Below, piece after piece: positions 16,216-25,235 of a DNA stretch of 64,000 bases (the first letter of the stretch is position 1; every line of letters begins with the position of its first letter). The notes beneath the pieces are model-generated. The model saw only the letters and a program-made list of their open reading frames with translations. It did not search any database and was not told where the DNA came from. Source of the DNA: Nocardioides marinus (lineage in GTDB: Bacteria; Actinomycetota; Actinomycetes; Propionibacteriales; Nocardioidaceae); NCBI RefSeq assembly GCF_013408145.1, contig NZ_JACBZI010000001.1, positions 2,618,001-2,682,000 of the forward strand. The letters are read 5' to 3'. The position numbers were made by a program, and so were the translations under genes.

Positions 16216-17238
16216 TCAGGCGTGGTCGTCGATCGCGGCGAGCAGGCTGCGGCGTACCCCGTCGGGCGCGAACGACGCCTGCACCGAGGTCCGCGCCAGC
16301 TCACGCACGCCCTCCTCGTCGAGGTCGAGCAGGTCGGCGGCCAGCTCGTACTCCCGGTTGAGGGTCGTGCCGAACATCGGCGGGTCGTCGGAGGCGATCG
16401 CGACCGTGACACCGGCCTCGACGAAGCGCGGGAGCGGGTGCTCCTCGAGGGTGGCGACCGCGCGGGTGGCGAGGTTCGAGGACGGGCACACCTCGAGGGG
16501 TACGCCGGTGGCCGCGAGGTGCTCGAGCAGCGCGGGGTCCTGCGCGGCGCTCGTGCCGTGGCCGATCCGTTCGGCGCCCAGCAGCTGCAGCGCGTCCCAC
16601 ACGGTCTGCGGCCCGGTGGTCTCCCCGGCGTGCGGCACCGAGCGCAGCCCGGCGGCGCGCGCCGCGTCGAAGTGCGGCTGGAACTGCGGTCGCGGCACGC
16701 CGATCTCTGGTCCGCCCAGACCGAAGCCGACGAGCCCGTCGCAGGCGTGGTGCAGGGCGTAGTCGAGGGTGGCGTCGGCCGCCGGGAGCCCGGCCTCACC
16801 GGGGATGTCGTAGATCCAGCGCAGCACCAGCCCGAAGTCGCGCTCAGCCGCGACCCGGGCGTCCTCCAGCGCCTCGGTGTAGGCCTCGATGGGCATCCCG
16901 ACGCCGTCCTCGTGCGGACGCACCGAGGTGTAGGGGGTGCAGGTCAGCTCGGCGTAGCGCAGCGACTGCTCGGTCGCCATCTCGCGCGCGACCTCGTAGG
17001 TCAGCACCCGCACGTCCTCGGGAGTGCGGACCAGGTCGACGACCGCGAGGTAGACCTCGATGAAGTGGGCGAAGTCGCGGAACTCGAAGAAGCGCCGCAG
17101 CTCCTCGGGGTCGTCGGGCACGGTGCCGGGGTGGCGTCGGGCGAGCTCGGAGACGATCCGCGGGGAGGCCGAGCCGACGTGGTGGACGTGCAGCTCGGCC
17201 TTCGGCAGGCCGGCGATGAAGGCTGGGTCGACGCGCAC
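16216..17238 (-). CDS. Adenosine deaminase family protein
   Basis: Zinc-dependent purine-nucleoside deaminase fold, 340 residues. Seen: the first zinc motif LPKAELHVHHVGS (His-x-His), HAGETTGP (His and catalytic Glu), RIGHGT, and CPSSNL with the late zinc Asp in IASDDPP. The HHVGS form differs from the HLEGS of textbook adenosine deaminases, so the substrate could be adenosine or a derivative such as 6-aminodeoxyfutalosine (menaquinone pathway), which uses the same fold; no menaquinone genes are nearby. ATG at 17238; the DsbA-like gene ends 5 bp upstream, suggesting one transcript. Confidence 0.82.
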   Translation of the reverse strand: MRVDPAFIAGLPKAELHVHHVGSASPRIVSELARRHPGTVPDDPEELRRFFEFRDFAHFIEVYLAVVDLVRTPEDVRVLTYEVAREMATEQSLRYAELTCTPYTSVRPHEDGVGMPIEAYTEALEDARVAAERDFGLVLRWIYDIPGEAGLPAADATLDYALHHACDGLVGFGLGGPEIGVPRPQFQPHFDAARAAGLRSVPHAGETTGPQTVWDALQLLGAERIGHGTSAAQDPALLEHLAATGVPLEVCPSSNLATRAVATLEEHPLPRFVEAGVTVAIASDDPPMFGTTLNREYELAADLLDLDEEGVRELARTSVQASFAPDGVRRSLLAAIDDHA

Positions 17239-17243
17239 GGGGA

Positions 17244-17972
17244 TCAGGCCGTCGCCTCGAGCACGGCGTCCAGGATGTCCTGCGGGCCACCCTGGACGAC
17301 CTCGCCGTCGAGGATCACGGTCGGGGTGCCCTGCACGCCCGCCTCGATCGCCGCGGCGGTGGCGTCGTCGACCCAGTCACGGTGGGTGACCTCGAGGATG
17401 CCCTCGGACACCGCGTCCTCCTCGGCACCGGCCTCGACGGCGAGGTCGAGCAGGTCCTGGTTGTCGGGGAACGGCCCGGACTCCGAGGGCTGGTTGTCGA
17501 AGAGCAGGTCGTGGTAGCGCTTGGCGACCTCGGGGCCGGACTCCTCCAGCACGACGGCGAAGGCGTTGACCGCCCGGGGGCTGTAGTCGCTGATCCGCTC
17601 CAGCAGGTTGAACGGGCGGTACTCCACCAGCAGGCTGCCCTCCTCGGCGAGGCGCTCGAAGTCGTCGCGCGTCGCCCCCTCGAGCTCGCCGCAGAACGGG
17701 CAGAGGAAGTCCTCGTAGACGATGACCGAGTGCGGGGCGTCGGGGTCGCCGACCGTGACGCCGTGCTCGCTCGTCCCGGCCGGGGTGGCGGAGACGTCCT
17801 TGCTGGTGTCGAGGGCGCGGGTGAGGAGGAACCCGGCGAGGATCACCAGCGCCATCCCGACCGCCACGATGGTGGCCATCCGGATCGTGCGGCGCCGCTC
17901 GGCGCGCTGCTGGGCGGCACGCGCCTCGGCGGCACGCGACGCCCGGTCCTCGGCTCGGTTCGTCTTCGACAT
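17244..17972 (-). CDS. Membrane-anchored DsbA-like thioredoxin-fold protein
   Basis: 242 residues. A basic, charged N-terminus (RAEDRASRAAEARAAQQ) precedes one membrane helix (about residues 33-53), then an extracytoplasmic thioredoxin_4/DsbA domain with the active site CPFC in YEDFLCPFC and the cis-Pro loop GVQGTPTVIL. It probably oxidises or reduces thiols of exported proteins. ATG at 17972 has a GGAGAA ribosome binding site and lies 8 nt after the MauE-like gene, a common pairing in which the MauE/DoxX-type membrane protein probably recycles electrons. Confidence 0.88.
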   Translation of the reverse strand: MSKTNRAEDRASRAAEARAAQQRAERRRTIRMATIVAVGMALVILAGFLLTRALDTSKDVSATPAGTSEHGVTVGDPDAPHSVIVYEDFLCPFCGELEGATRDDFERLAEEGSLLVEYRPFNLLERISDYSPRAVNAFAVVLEESGPEVAKRYHDLLFDNQPSESGPFPDNQDLLDLAVEAGAEEDAVSEGILEVTHRDWVDDATAAAIEAGVQGTPTVILDGEVVQGGPQDILDAVLEATA

Positions 17973-17980
17973 GGTTCTCC

Positions 17981-18463
17981 TCAGCTCTCCAGCGGCGTAC
18001 GACGGAACAGCACGTGGTCCAGGGCCCACCGGCTCCGGTGGCCGAAGGCCGCCACGAAGACCGACCCTGCCAGCAGGGCGACGTCGCGGGCGATCTCCCA
18101 GGGGTACTTGTCGGCGGCGTCGGGGTCGTAGCCCCCACCGCCGAAGCAGCCGCAGTCGATGGTCAGCCCACGCGCCCAGGCGCTCGCGATCGCGATGATG
18201 AACGCGACGAACAGCACGGCCGACACCACGGCCATGGTGCGCGTCAGCAGGCCCACGACCAGCGCGAGCCCGACCACGACCTCCACGACCGGCAGCAGCT
18301 GGCCCACGGTGGGGACCACGGCCTCCGGCAGCAGGGGGTAGGCGCGCACGGCCTGGACGCTGGCGGCGGGCTCGGGGATCTTCAGCGCCCCCGCGACGAC
18401 CCACACACCACCGGTCGCCAAGCGGGCCAGCAGCCCGAGCCACCCCACGACGCGCCCCTCCAC
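17981..18463 (-). CDS. MauE/DoxX-like membrane protein
   Basis: 160 residues with four predicted membrane helices and the family signature ATGGVWVVAGALKIPEP near the N-terminus plus DCGCFGGGG between helices 3 and 4 (a conserved Cys pair). Family members support maturation or redox cycling of disulfide-containing proteins; here it is directly upstream of the DsbA-like gene, 8 nt apart. GTG at 18463 is chosen on a TAGGCT box (complement of 18472-18477) 8 nt upstream; GTG at 18448 is an alternative. Divergent from orn. Confidence 0.82.
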   Translation of the reverse strand: MEGRVVGWLGLLARLATGGVWVVAGALKIPEPAASVQAVRAYPLLPEAVVPTVGQLLPVVEVVVGLALVVGLLTRTMAVVSAVLFVAFIIAIASAWARGLTIDCGCFGGGGYDPDAADKYPWEIARDVALLAGSVFVAAFGHRSRWALDHVLFRRTPLES

Positions 18464-18535
18464 GAGGTGGAAGCCTAGGGGTCGGGGCTGAGGGAGCGCT
18501 GAGAGCGCGGCGGGCTGAGCGTAGGGTGTCGCCCC

Positions 18536-19198
18536 ATGACGGACCGACTCGTGTGGATCGACTGCGAGATGACCGGCCTGGACCTGGGAGCCGACGCCCT
18601 GATCGAGGTCGCCGCCCTGGTCACGGACTTCGAGCTCAACGTCCTCGGCGAGGGCATCGACGTGATCATCAAGCCCCCGGACGCGGCCCTGGAGCAGATG
18701 GTGCCCTTCGTGCGGGAGATGCACGAGAAGTCCGGGCTGCTCGAGGAGCTCGCCGATGGCGTGGACATGGCCGCCGCGGAGCGTCAGGTGCTGGACTACA
18801 TCCGCACCCACTGCCCCGACGGCAGCCGCCCCCCGCTGGCGGGCAACACCGTCGCGACCGACCGGTCGTTCCTGGCGCGCGACATGGCGACCCTCGAGGC
18901 CTTCCTGCACTACCGGATCGTGGACGTCTCCTCCATCAAGGAGCTCTCGCGCCGGTGGTTCCCCCGGGCCTACTTCGCCGCCCCCGACAAGCGCGGCAAC
19001 CACCGCGCCCTGGCCGACATCCAGGAGAGCATCGAGGAGCTGCGCTACTACCGGGAGGCCGTCTTCGTGCCCCGCCCCGGGCCGGACACCGACACGGCCC
19101 GCGAGATCGCCGGCCGGCACGGTGGATCCCTGACCGGGCTGACCGGTGCGGCCCCCTCCTCGCCGGTGGCGGCCTCGGATTCGGCGCCCGCGTCCTAG
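18536..19198 (+). CDS. orn: Oligoribonuclease
   Basis: DEDDh 3'-5' exoribonuclease that degrades 2-5-mer RNAs, including the pGpG product of c-di-GMP turnover. 220 residues; residues 1-185 match the family closely: Asp9-x-Glu11 ([10 protein letters not shown]), the [12 protein letters not shown] segment, [13 protein letters not shown] with the third acid, and the His/Asp of NHRALADI. The last 35 residues are a variable Gly/Ser/Ala tail. ATG at 18536 with TAGGGT (18522-18527) 8 nt upstream. Followed by tRNA-His, as in many actinobacteria. Confidence 0.96.
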   Translation: MTDRLVWIDCEMTGLDLGADALIEVAALVTDFELNVLGEGIDVIIKPPDAALEQMVPFVREMHEKSGLLEELADGVDMAAAERQVLDYIRTHCPDGSRPPLAGNTVATDRSFLARDMATLEAFLHYRIVDVSSIKELSRRWFPRAYFAAPDKRGNHRALADIQESIEELRYYREAVFVPRPGPDTDTAREIAGRHGGSLTGLTGAAPSSPVAASDSAPAS

Positions 19199-19203
19199 TC
19201 CCC

Positions 19204-19209
19204 TACACT
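19204..19209 (+). promoter_or_regulatory. -10 box of tRNA-His
   Basis: TACACT lies 30 nt before the mature 5' end of the tRNA, just after the orn stop codon, and would start a short 5' leader. Confidence 0.35.
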
Positions 19210-19238
19210 CGTCCCCGGTCCGGCTGCGCCGGGTCCGT

Positions 19239-19315
19239 GGTGGGCGTAGCTCAGCTGGTAGAGCATCGCGTTGTGGTCGCGAGGGTCGCGGGTTCAAGCC
19301 CCGTCGCTCACCCCA
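19239..19315 (+). tRNA. tRNA-His (anticodon GTG)
   Basis: Acceptor GTGGGCG/CGCTCAC with the His-specific extra G-1 (19239) able to pair with C73 (19312); anticodon loop TTGTGGT, anticodon GTG; T arm GCGGG-TTCAAGC-CCCGT (one weak pair). CCA is encoded at 19313-19315. Confidence 0.96.
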
Positions 19316-19320
19316 CGAGC

Positions 19321-19352
19321 ACGAGCCCCTGACCTCCTGGTCAGGGGCTCGT
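19321..19352 (+). terminator. Terminator hairpin after tRNA-His
   Basis: Perfect 14-bp stem (19321-19334 with 19339-19352) and a TCCT loop, starting 5 nt after the tRNA. No T tract, as is common in high-GC actinobacteria. Confidence 0.75.
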
Positions 19353-19400
19353 CGCATCTGCGGCCCCGCCCCCGTCCGCGAGGATCGCTAGGGTCGTGCC

Positions 19401-19880
19401 ATGGCAGCGCCCGACCGGTCCCCCGCGTCCTCGGTGCGGCTCGAGCGGCGTACGTCGGACGACCCGCAGGTCGTCGCGCTGGTCGGTCGTTACGTCGCCG
19501 AGCTCGACGAGCGCTTCCCGGGAGGCTTTGCCGTCTCCGGGCCCGACGACCTGGTCGACCCCGGCGGCCACTACCTGCTCGCCACCGTCGACGGCGCACC
19601 CGCCGCGGTGGGTGGCGTCCGCGCGGTCGCCAGCCCCGAGGGGGCGGCCGAGGTCAAGCGGATGTGGGTCGACCCGGCGTACCGCGGCCTGGGCCTGGGG
19701 CGCCGCATGCTCACCGCCCTCGAGGAGCTCGCCGTCGAGCACGGCCACCGCACGGTCGTGCTCGACACCAACCGCACGCTCGGCGAGGCGCTGTCGATGT
19801 ACGCCGCCGCGGGCTACCGCGAGGTCGAGCGCTACAACGACAACCCCTATGCCGAGGCGTTCTTCCGCAAGGAGCTGTGA
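19401..19880 (+). CDS. GNAT family N-acetyltransferase
   Basis: Acetyl-CoA-dependent acyltransferase fold, 159 residues. Seen: strand 4 VKRMWVDPAYRGLGLGRRML, in which the R/Q-x-x-G-x-G/A acetyl-CoA loop is RGLGLG, then ALSMYAAAGYREVERY typical of the C-terminal half. The substrate is unknown. ATG at 19401 is preceded by TAGGGT (19389-19394) and the 6-nt spacer CGTGCC, the same 15 bases that precede the TetR gene at 12363. Confidence 0.85.
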   Translation: MAAPDRSPASSVRLERRTSDDPQVVALVGRYVAELDERFPGGFAVSGPDDLVDPGGHYLLATVDGAPAAVGGVRAVASPEGAAEVKRMWVDPAYRGLGLGRRMLTALEELAVEHGHRTVVLDTNRTLGEALSMYAAAGYREVERYNDNPYAEAFFRKEL

Positions 19881-19905
19881 CCCCTCTCCCGGGATCAGCC
19901 GGGGC

Positions 19906-20853
19906 TCAGCCGGGGATCTGCCCGAACGACCCGCGCTGGAAGTCCTGGTAGGCCTCGAGCACCTCGGCCTTGGTGTTCATCACGAACGGCCCGGCCCAGG
20001 CCAGCGGCTCGCGGATCGGCTGCCCACCCACGACGATCACGTCCATCCGCGGGCTGCGGCTCTCCTGGCTGCCGTCGGCGGTCAGGGTGAGGTAGTCGCC
20101 CGCGCCCATCGCGGCCGCCTGGCCGGTGCGGATCGGGCGGGCGTCGTTGCCCACGGTGCCGTGGCCGTTGAGGACGTAGACCAGTGCGTTGTGCTCGACC
20201 TCCCAGGGGAGCTCGAGGCGCGCGCCGGGCTCGAGGGTGGCGTGCACCAGCGTCATCGGGGTGTACGTCGACCCCGGCCCCGCGTGCCCGTCGACCGAGC
20301 CCGCGATCACGCGCACGAGGGCCCCGGCGTCGGGGGTGGTGAGCAGCTGGACCTCGCCGGAGCGGATGTCCTGGTACTTCGGGGCGCTCATCTTGGCGTC
20401 GCGCGGGAGGTTCACCCACAACTGGATGCCGTGGAAGAGACCGCCCTGGGTGACCATCCACTCCGGCGGGGCCTCGATGTGCAGCAGGCCGCTGCCCGCG
20501 GTCATCCACTGGGTGTCGCCGTTGGTGATGGTCCCGCCACCACCGTGGGAGTCCTGGTGGTCGAAGGTGCCGTCGATGATGTAGGTGACGGTCTCGAAGC
20601 CGCGGTGCGGGTGCCAGGAGGTGCCCTTGGGCTCCCCGGGCGCGTACTCCACCTCGCCCATCTGGTCCATCATGATGAACGGGTCCAGCGCGCGCAGGTC
20701 GAGGCCGGCGAAGGCCCGGCGCACCGGGAAGCCCTCCCCCTCGTAACCCTGGGGGGCGGTGGTCAGCTGCCACACCGGGCGCGGCTGGTCGCCGAGGCCG
20801 GGGGTGCGCAGGCGGGGCAGGACGGTGAGGTCGTCGACGGTGATGGCAGGCAT
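19906..20853 (-). CDS. Pirin family protein
   Basis: Bicupin protein of 315 residues. The N-terminal cupin carries the metal-binding set typical of pirins (WHPHRGFETVTYI with His-x-His, then HIEAPPEW and a Glu). Bacterial pirins can act as quercetin 2,3-dioxygenases or metabolic regulators; which applies here is unknown. ATG at 20853 with GAGGAGGAA ribosome binding site. It is convergent with the GNAT gene. The 119 bp upstream, to the next kinase gene, hold its promoter; an AT-richer stretch (20888-20911, GTTGAAAGTCGAAC) stands out there. Confidence 0.88.
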   Translation of the reverse strand: MPAITVDDLTVLPRLRTPGLGDQPRPVWQLTTAPQGYEGEGFPVRRAFAGLDLRALDPFIMMDQMGEVEYAPGEPKGTSWHPHRGFETVTYIIDGTFDHQDSHGGGGTITNGDTQWMTAGSGLLHIEAPPEWMVTQGGLFHGIQLWVNLPRDAKMSAPKYQDIRSGEVQLLTTPDAGALVRVIAGSVDGHAGPGSTYTPMTLVHATLEPGARLELPWEVEHNALVYVLNGHGTVGNDARPIRTGQAAAMGAGDYLTLTADGSQESRSPRMDVIVVGGQPIREPLAWAGPFVMNTKAEVLEAYQDFQRGSFGQIPG

Positions 20854-20972
20854 GGGTTCCTCCTCGGGGATGGTGGAACGCAGAACATCGTTGAAAGTCG
20901 AACTATTCCGTCGCTCCGGTGCCCCGCAACCGCCGCACCCGGCCGCTGCGGAGACGCGGGGCTCCGGTCGGG

Positions 20973-23015
20973 CTACCCGGCACTGTCCCCCAGCCCGGGC
21001 ACCGGCAGGGCCAGGCGGACACGGGTGCCCGCCCCCTCGGTGGACTCCAGCCGCAGGCTGCCGCCGTAGCCCGTCAGGATGGTGCGTGCCAGACCGAGCC
21101 CGAGGCCGGCACCCTGGATCTGGCGTCGCATCGCGTTGCTCCCCCGGACGAACGGCTCGACCACCCGGTCGACCTCGTCCGCCGGGATCCCGATGCCCGA
21201 GTCCTGCACGAGGATCGACACCTGGGTGGCGTCCTGCTCGGTGCGTACCCGGACGTCCGGGCGCCCGGCGCTGAACTTCACGGCGTTCTCGAGGACGTGC
21301 CCCAGCGCGTCGGCCAGGTGACCGCGCCGTCCGACGACGTGCATCGCCCGGTCGGGGAGGTCCAGCCGGATGGCCCGCAGGTCGGTCCCCCGGCTCAGCC
21401 GGGCACAGGCGTCGCGCACCACGTCAGCGACGTCGACCACCTCCCGGGGCACCGGGTCCTCGACCGCCGAGTGGGCGAGGAGGTCGTCGACCAGCGCGAG
21501 CAGACGGTCACCGCCGCGTCCGATGCGGGCCACGGCCCCGCGGAGCACCTCCTGGCTCTCCTGGTCCACGGGCTCCTCGAGCATGTCCGCCACCAGCTCG
21601 GCGTTGCCCAGGATGCTGGTGAGCGGGGTCCGCAGCTCGTGGCTGACCGTGGAGACGAAGGCGTCCTTGGCCCGGTCGACCGCGACCTGGCGGGCCAGCG
21701 ACTCCTCCAGTGCTCTGGTCGCGGCCAGCAGCTCGGTGACGTCCTCCGAGGTCGCCAGGTGTCCACGCGGCCGCCCAGCGGAGTCGCGGAGCGGGGCGAA
21801 GGTGAGCTGGTGCTGCCGTACGGCGCCGTCGGCGCGCCGGAGGGAGACCGCCACCGCCCCCGGCCGCTCGGCCAGGGCCGCTGCCACCGAGGAGACGTCG
21901 GCCCGCACGCCGAGCTCACCGGCCAGCCGTTCCAGCTCGCCGTCGGCGTACAGGATGTCGGCGGGCCCACCGAGCAGGTCGGCCGCGTCGTGGCCGAGCA
22001 GCCGGCGGACGCCGACGTTCACGTCGGTGATGTCGCCGTCGGCGTCGATGCCGACGATGGCCGCCCCGGGCGTGGCGTCGAGGACCTGCTGGAGCAGGTC
22101 CCGCTGCCGGGCGGCCGCCTCGGTGCGCTCGACCTGGTCCGCGGCGAAGAGCAGGGCCCCGCAGGCGGTCAGGGCGAGCACGAAGGCGTAGCCGGTCACG
22201 ACGTAGGCGATGCCGTCGTCGTCGAGGGCGAAGGCCCGGCCCGCATCGACGAAGGCGCCGGTGCCCAGCAGGGTCGCGGCCATCAACGAGACCAGGGCTC
22301 CGTACATCTGGGCGAGCGACTCGCGGGCCGAGACCCGCAGTGCCCCCCAGGCGATGACCGTGGGCAGCAGCAGCAACGAGAGCACCTGGGCACCGGCCGG
22401 GAGCAGCGCCAGGACGATGAGCAGGGCCGCCAGCGTGCGCTGGACCACGCGCTCGCGCCTCCTGCCGAGCGGGGCATGGCTCGGCAGGTCGGCGACCAGC
22501 GGGACCAGGGTCAGCAGGGACGAGGCGCCCGTGACGGCGTAGCTGAGGGGCATCAGCCCGACCACTCCACCGGTCACGGCCAGCTCGACGAGCACGCCCT
22601 GGACGGCGCTGGCCAGGCCCACCTTGCCCGTCACGGACAGCAGGTGGCCGAGGTCGCCGGCGTCGTGGAGCCGCAACCCCACCTCCCGGCGCAGCAACGC
22701 CCCGCCCCAGCCGGTGAGCACGAGGGCGCCGGCCCCACCGGCCAGCACGGCCGCGGGCGGGTAGCCGGCCGTCCAGTACGCCGCCGCGACCGCGAGCCCG
22801 ATCGGCAGGGCGACCGCCAGGCACACCCCCCACGATCGCGGCAGCAGCGAGGCGGCGATGACCGCGGGACCGACCGACCACACCGCCAGGACGTGGTCGG
22901 GGTGCGGGGCCACCTGGAGGTTGGAGAAGCTCGTGACCGCAGCCAGGACGGCGAGTCCGACCCCGATGCGCTCGATGCGCAGCATCCCCATGCTCCGATC
23001 CCCACCCGGCCCCAT
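20973..23015 (-). CDS. Membrane sensor histidine kinase (MASE1-like, PAS, HisKA, HATPase)
   Basis: About 680 residues. The first 330 residues form roughly eight membrane helices of MASE1 type, followed by a PAS domain (about 345-470, VLDATPGAAIVGIDADGDIT onward), HisKA with acceptor His in TVSHELRTPLTS, and HATPase with ENAVKFS, DSGIGIP and GLGLGL. It probably senses a membrane or small-molecule signal. The start is uncertain: ATG at 23015, 22991 or 22985. It shares architecture and sequence with the next kinase upstream (23087-25150), so the pair looks like a tandem duplication. No adjacent response regulator. Confidence 0.85.
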   Translation of the reverse strand: MGPGGDRSMGMLRIERIGVGLAVLAAVTSFSNLQVAPHPDHVLAVWSVGPAVIAASLLPRSWGVCLAVALPIGLAVAAAYWTAGYPPAAVLAGGAGALVLTGWGGALLRREVGLRLHDAGDLGHLLSVTGKVGLASAVQGVLVELAVTGGVVGLMPLSYAVTGASSLLTLVPLVADLPSHAPLGRRRERVVQRTLAALLIVLALLPAGAQVLSLLLLPTVIAWGALRVSARESLAQMYGALVSLMAATLLGTGAFVDAGRAFALDDDGIAYVVTGYAFVLALTACGALLFAADQVERTEAAARQRDLLQQVLDATPGAAIVGIDADGDITDVNVGVRRLLGHDAADLLGGPADILYADGELERLAGELGVRADVSSVAAALAERPGAVAVSLRRADGAVRQHQLTFAPLRDSAGRPRGHLATSEDVTELLAATRALEESLARQVAVDRAKDAFVSTVSHELRTPLTSILGNAELVADMLEEPVDQESQEVLRGAVARIGRGGDRLLALVDDLLAHSAVEDPVPREVVDVADVVRDACARLSRGTDLRAIRLDLPDRAMHVVGRRGHLADALGHVLENAVKFSAGRPDVRVRTEQDATQVSILVQDSGIGIPADEVDRVVEPFVRGSNAMRRQIQGAGLGLGLARTILTGYGGSLRLESTEGAGTRVRLALPVPGLGDSAG

Positions 23016-23086
23016 GCCAGGTGAGCATCGAGCCTGCCAGATCCGGCGCGCGAGCGGGCCGACTCGCCGCGAGTCGTCCGGCTGGC

Positions 23087-25150
23087 TCAGACCAGTGCGG
23101 GCAGCTCGACGTAGAACGTCGTGCCGACGCCCTCGGTGCTCTCGACGCGCACCGAGCCGCCGTGCTGGTGGACCACAGCGTGCGCGATCGACAGCCCCAG
23201 CCCACTACCCGGGATGGCCTGGCGCTGGGCCAGTGAGGAGCGGAAGAACCGGGTGAACAGGTGCTCCTGCTCGCTGAGCGGGATGCCGATGCCGGTGTCG
23301 CGGACCACGACGAGACTGCCCTCGTCGCGAGGCACCAGCGAGACCTCGACCTCGCCGCCGGAGGGTGTGAACTTCACCGCGTTGCCGACCAGGTTGACCA
23401 ACGCCCGCTCGAGCATGTCGCGGTCCCCCAGGAAGGGCATCGGCTCGTCGGGCACCCGCACGTGCAGCCGCAGCCCACCGGTCTCGGCGGCCGGCTGCAC
23501 GACGGCACAGGCGTCCTCCACGACCTTGCGCAGGTCGACCAGCCGCGGGGCGAGGTTGAGCCCGTCCTCCTGCAGCCGCGACAGCGTCAGCAGGTCGTCG
23601 ATGAGGCCGAGCAGACGTCGGGCGTTGGAGGCGACCTTCTCGACCGCGGAGCGCTGGGGCGGGGAGAGCTCACCGAGCGTCTCGTCCTGGAGCATCTCGA
23701 GGTAGCCGTGGATGCTCGTGATGGGGGTGCGCAGCTCGTGGCTCACCGAGGAGACGAAGGCGTCCTTGACCGTGTCCACCTCCTGCATGCGCTGCAGCGC
23801 CTGGCGCAGCGCCTCCTCGGACTCGACGCGGTCCGTGACGTCCTCGGAGGTGCTGACGTAGCCGACCACCCTGCCCTGGTCGTCGGTCACCCGGCTCAGC
23901 GTCATCGAGTGCGTGCGATCGACCCCGTCGGCCCGGGTGAAGGCCATCTCGACGGCGACGGCACCGCGACGCAGCAGCTCCCCCGCGACGCTGCGGAAGT
24001 CGGGGGCCACCCCCAGCTCCGCCGCCTTCGCCTCGACCGCCGCACGGCTGTGCAGCATCTCGGTGCTTCGACCCAGGACCTCCTCCGCCCGGTAGCCCAG
24101 CATCCGCTCGGCTCCGGGGTTGAACAGCGAGATACGGCTCCGCTCGTCGGTCACGATGATCGCCACGCCCGTGGCGCTGCCGACGATCCGGTCCAGGGTG
24201 TCCCGCTCGGCCCGGGCCTCCTTGGCCATCTCCACGCTCTCCCCCACCCGCAGGATCAGCGGCACCACGATCAGCGCGCAGACGGCGGCGAACAACGCCA
24301 GCAGCACGCCACGCACGTCACGGTCGAGGCCGTAGATCTCCGGCGCCGCCGCGAACGGGCCGCGGTCCGCGGTCGTCAGCACGATCGCGAGGGACAGCAG
24401 GAGGAGCATCTGGGCGATCGCCTCGCGCGCGGAGATGCGCAGAGCGCTCCACGCGAGCAGCGGGATCAGGAGGTAGACCAGCGGCGGGGTGTCCTCGGCG
24501 ATGAAGACCAGCGGCGCCGCGACCGTGATGAGCAGCCACTGCAGTGCGTACTCACCGCGTCCCGCGACGGAGTGGTGGGCCGGCAGCGTCGCCCAGAGCG
24601 GGGTGAGCACGAGCAGGGAGCTCAGGTGAGCGGTGCCGAGCGCCAGCGCCACGAAGGAGGGGTGCCCGAAGCCGGTGACCAGCGAGGTCGCGGCACTCCC
24701 AGCGGCAGCCACCGCCCCGCCGAGCAGGCAGGCCACGAACCACCGACGCAGGTCCGCGTCGCGCTGCAGCAGCCAGCTGCGCTCTCGGCCCCGGGCCAGC
24801 AGCCACCACACCAGCGCGACCTCGACGCCGATGGTGACGGCGTACCCCGCGGCGACGGCCCAGGGACGACCGCCGAGGCCGACCGTGAGCAGCGCGAGCA
24901 CCACGACCGCCGCCAGCATCGCCGGGACCCGGCGTCGCGGAGCGAGCAGCAGCGCACCGACCGCGGCCCCGACCGGCCAGATCCCGATGACCTTCCCGTC
25001 GTCGGGGGCGGCCGAGACGGCGGCGAAGCCGGCCAGCGCCGTCACGGCGAGCAGCGCGGACACCCTGACCTGCCAGGACGTCGACGACCAGCGCAGCACG
25101 CGCACCCCCCTCCTCACCGTGACCTCACGGTCCACTGCGGCAGCATCCAT
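23087..25150 (-). CDS. Membrane sensor histidine kinase (MASE1-like, PAS, HisKA, HATPase)
   Basis: 687 residues with the same layout as its neighbour: multi-helix MASE1-type sensor (about 20-330), PAS (VGSATGVAIIVTDERSRIS onward), HisKA (SSVSHELRTPITS) and HATPase (NLVGNAVKFT, DTGIGIP, GSGLGL). The PAS-to-HisKA region is the most similar part between the two (TSEDVT, VSHELRTP). Start at 25150 (ATG); the divergent phytoene-desaturase-like gene begins 86 bp away. As an orphan kinase it must signal to a regulator encoded elsewhere. Confidence 0.87.
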   Translation of the reverse strand: MDAAAVDREVTVRRGVRVLRWSSTSWQVRVSALLAVTALAGFAAVSAAPDDGKVIGIWPVGAAVGALLLAPRRRVPAMLAAVVVLALLTVGLGGRPWAVAAGYAVTIGVEVALVWWLLARGRERSWLLQRDADLRRWFVACLLGGAVAAAGSAATSLVTGFGHPSFVALALGTAHLSSLLVLTPLWATLPAHHSVAGRGEYALQWLLITVAAPLVFIAEDTPPLVYLLIPLLAWSALRISAREAIAQMLLLLSLAIVLTTADRGPFAAAPEIYGLDRDVRGVLLALFAAVCALIVVPLILRVGESVEMAKEARAERDTLDRIVGSATGVAIIVTDERSRISLFNPGAERMLGYRAEEVLGRSTEMLHSRAAVEAKAAELGVAPDFRSVAGELLRRGAVAVEMAFTRADGVDRTHSMTLSRVTDDQGRVVGYVSTSEDVTDRVESEEALRQALQRMQEVDTVKDAFVSSVSHELRTPITSIHGYLEMLQDETLGELSPPQRSAVEKVASNARRLLGLIDDLLTLSRLQEDGLNLAPRLVDLRKVVEDACAVVQPAAETGGLRLHVRVPDEPMPFLGDRDMLERALVNLVGNAVKFTPSGGEVEVSLVPRDEGSLVVVRDTGIGIPLSEQEHLFTRFFRSSLAQRQAIPGSGLGLSIAHAVVHQHGGSVRVESTEGVGTTFYVELPALV

Positions 25151-25235
25151 CAGACCACCCCGGCGGGTCCGGCACCATCGTCGGCGCGCCCTCCCTCCTA
25201 CCCGTCCGGGCGGATCCGATGGCTAGGTTGGCCGC

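Noticed and set aside
20919-23024. 701-codon frame antisense to the first MASE1 kinase
   Set aside because: Same reasons: shadow of a confidently identified kinase.
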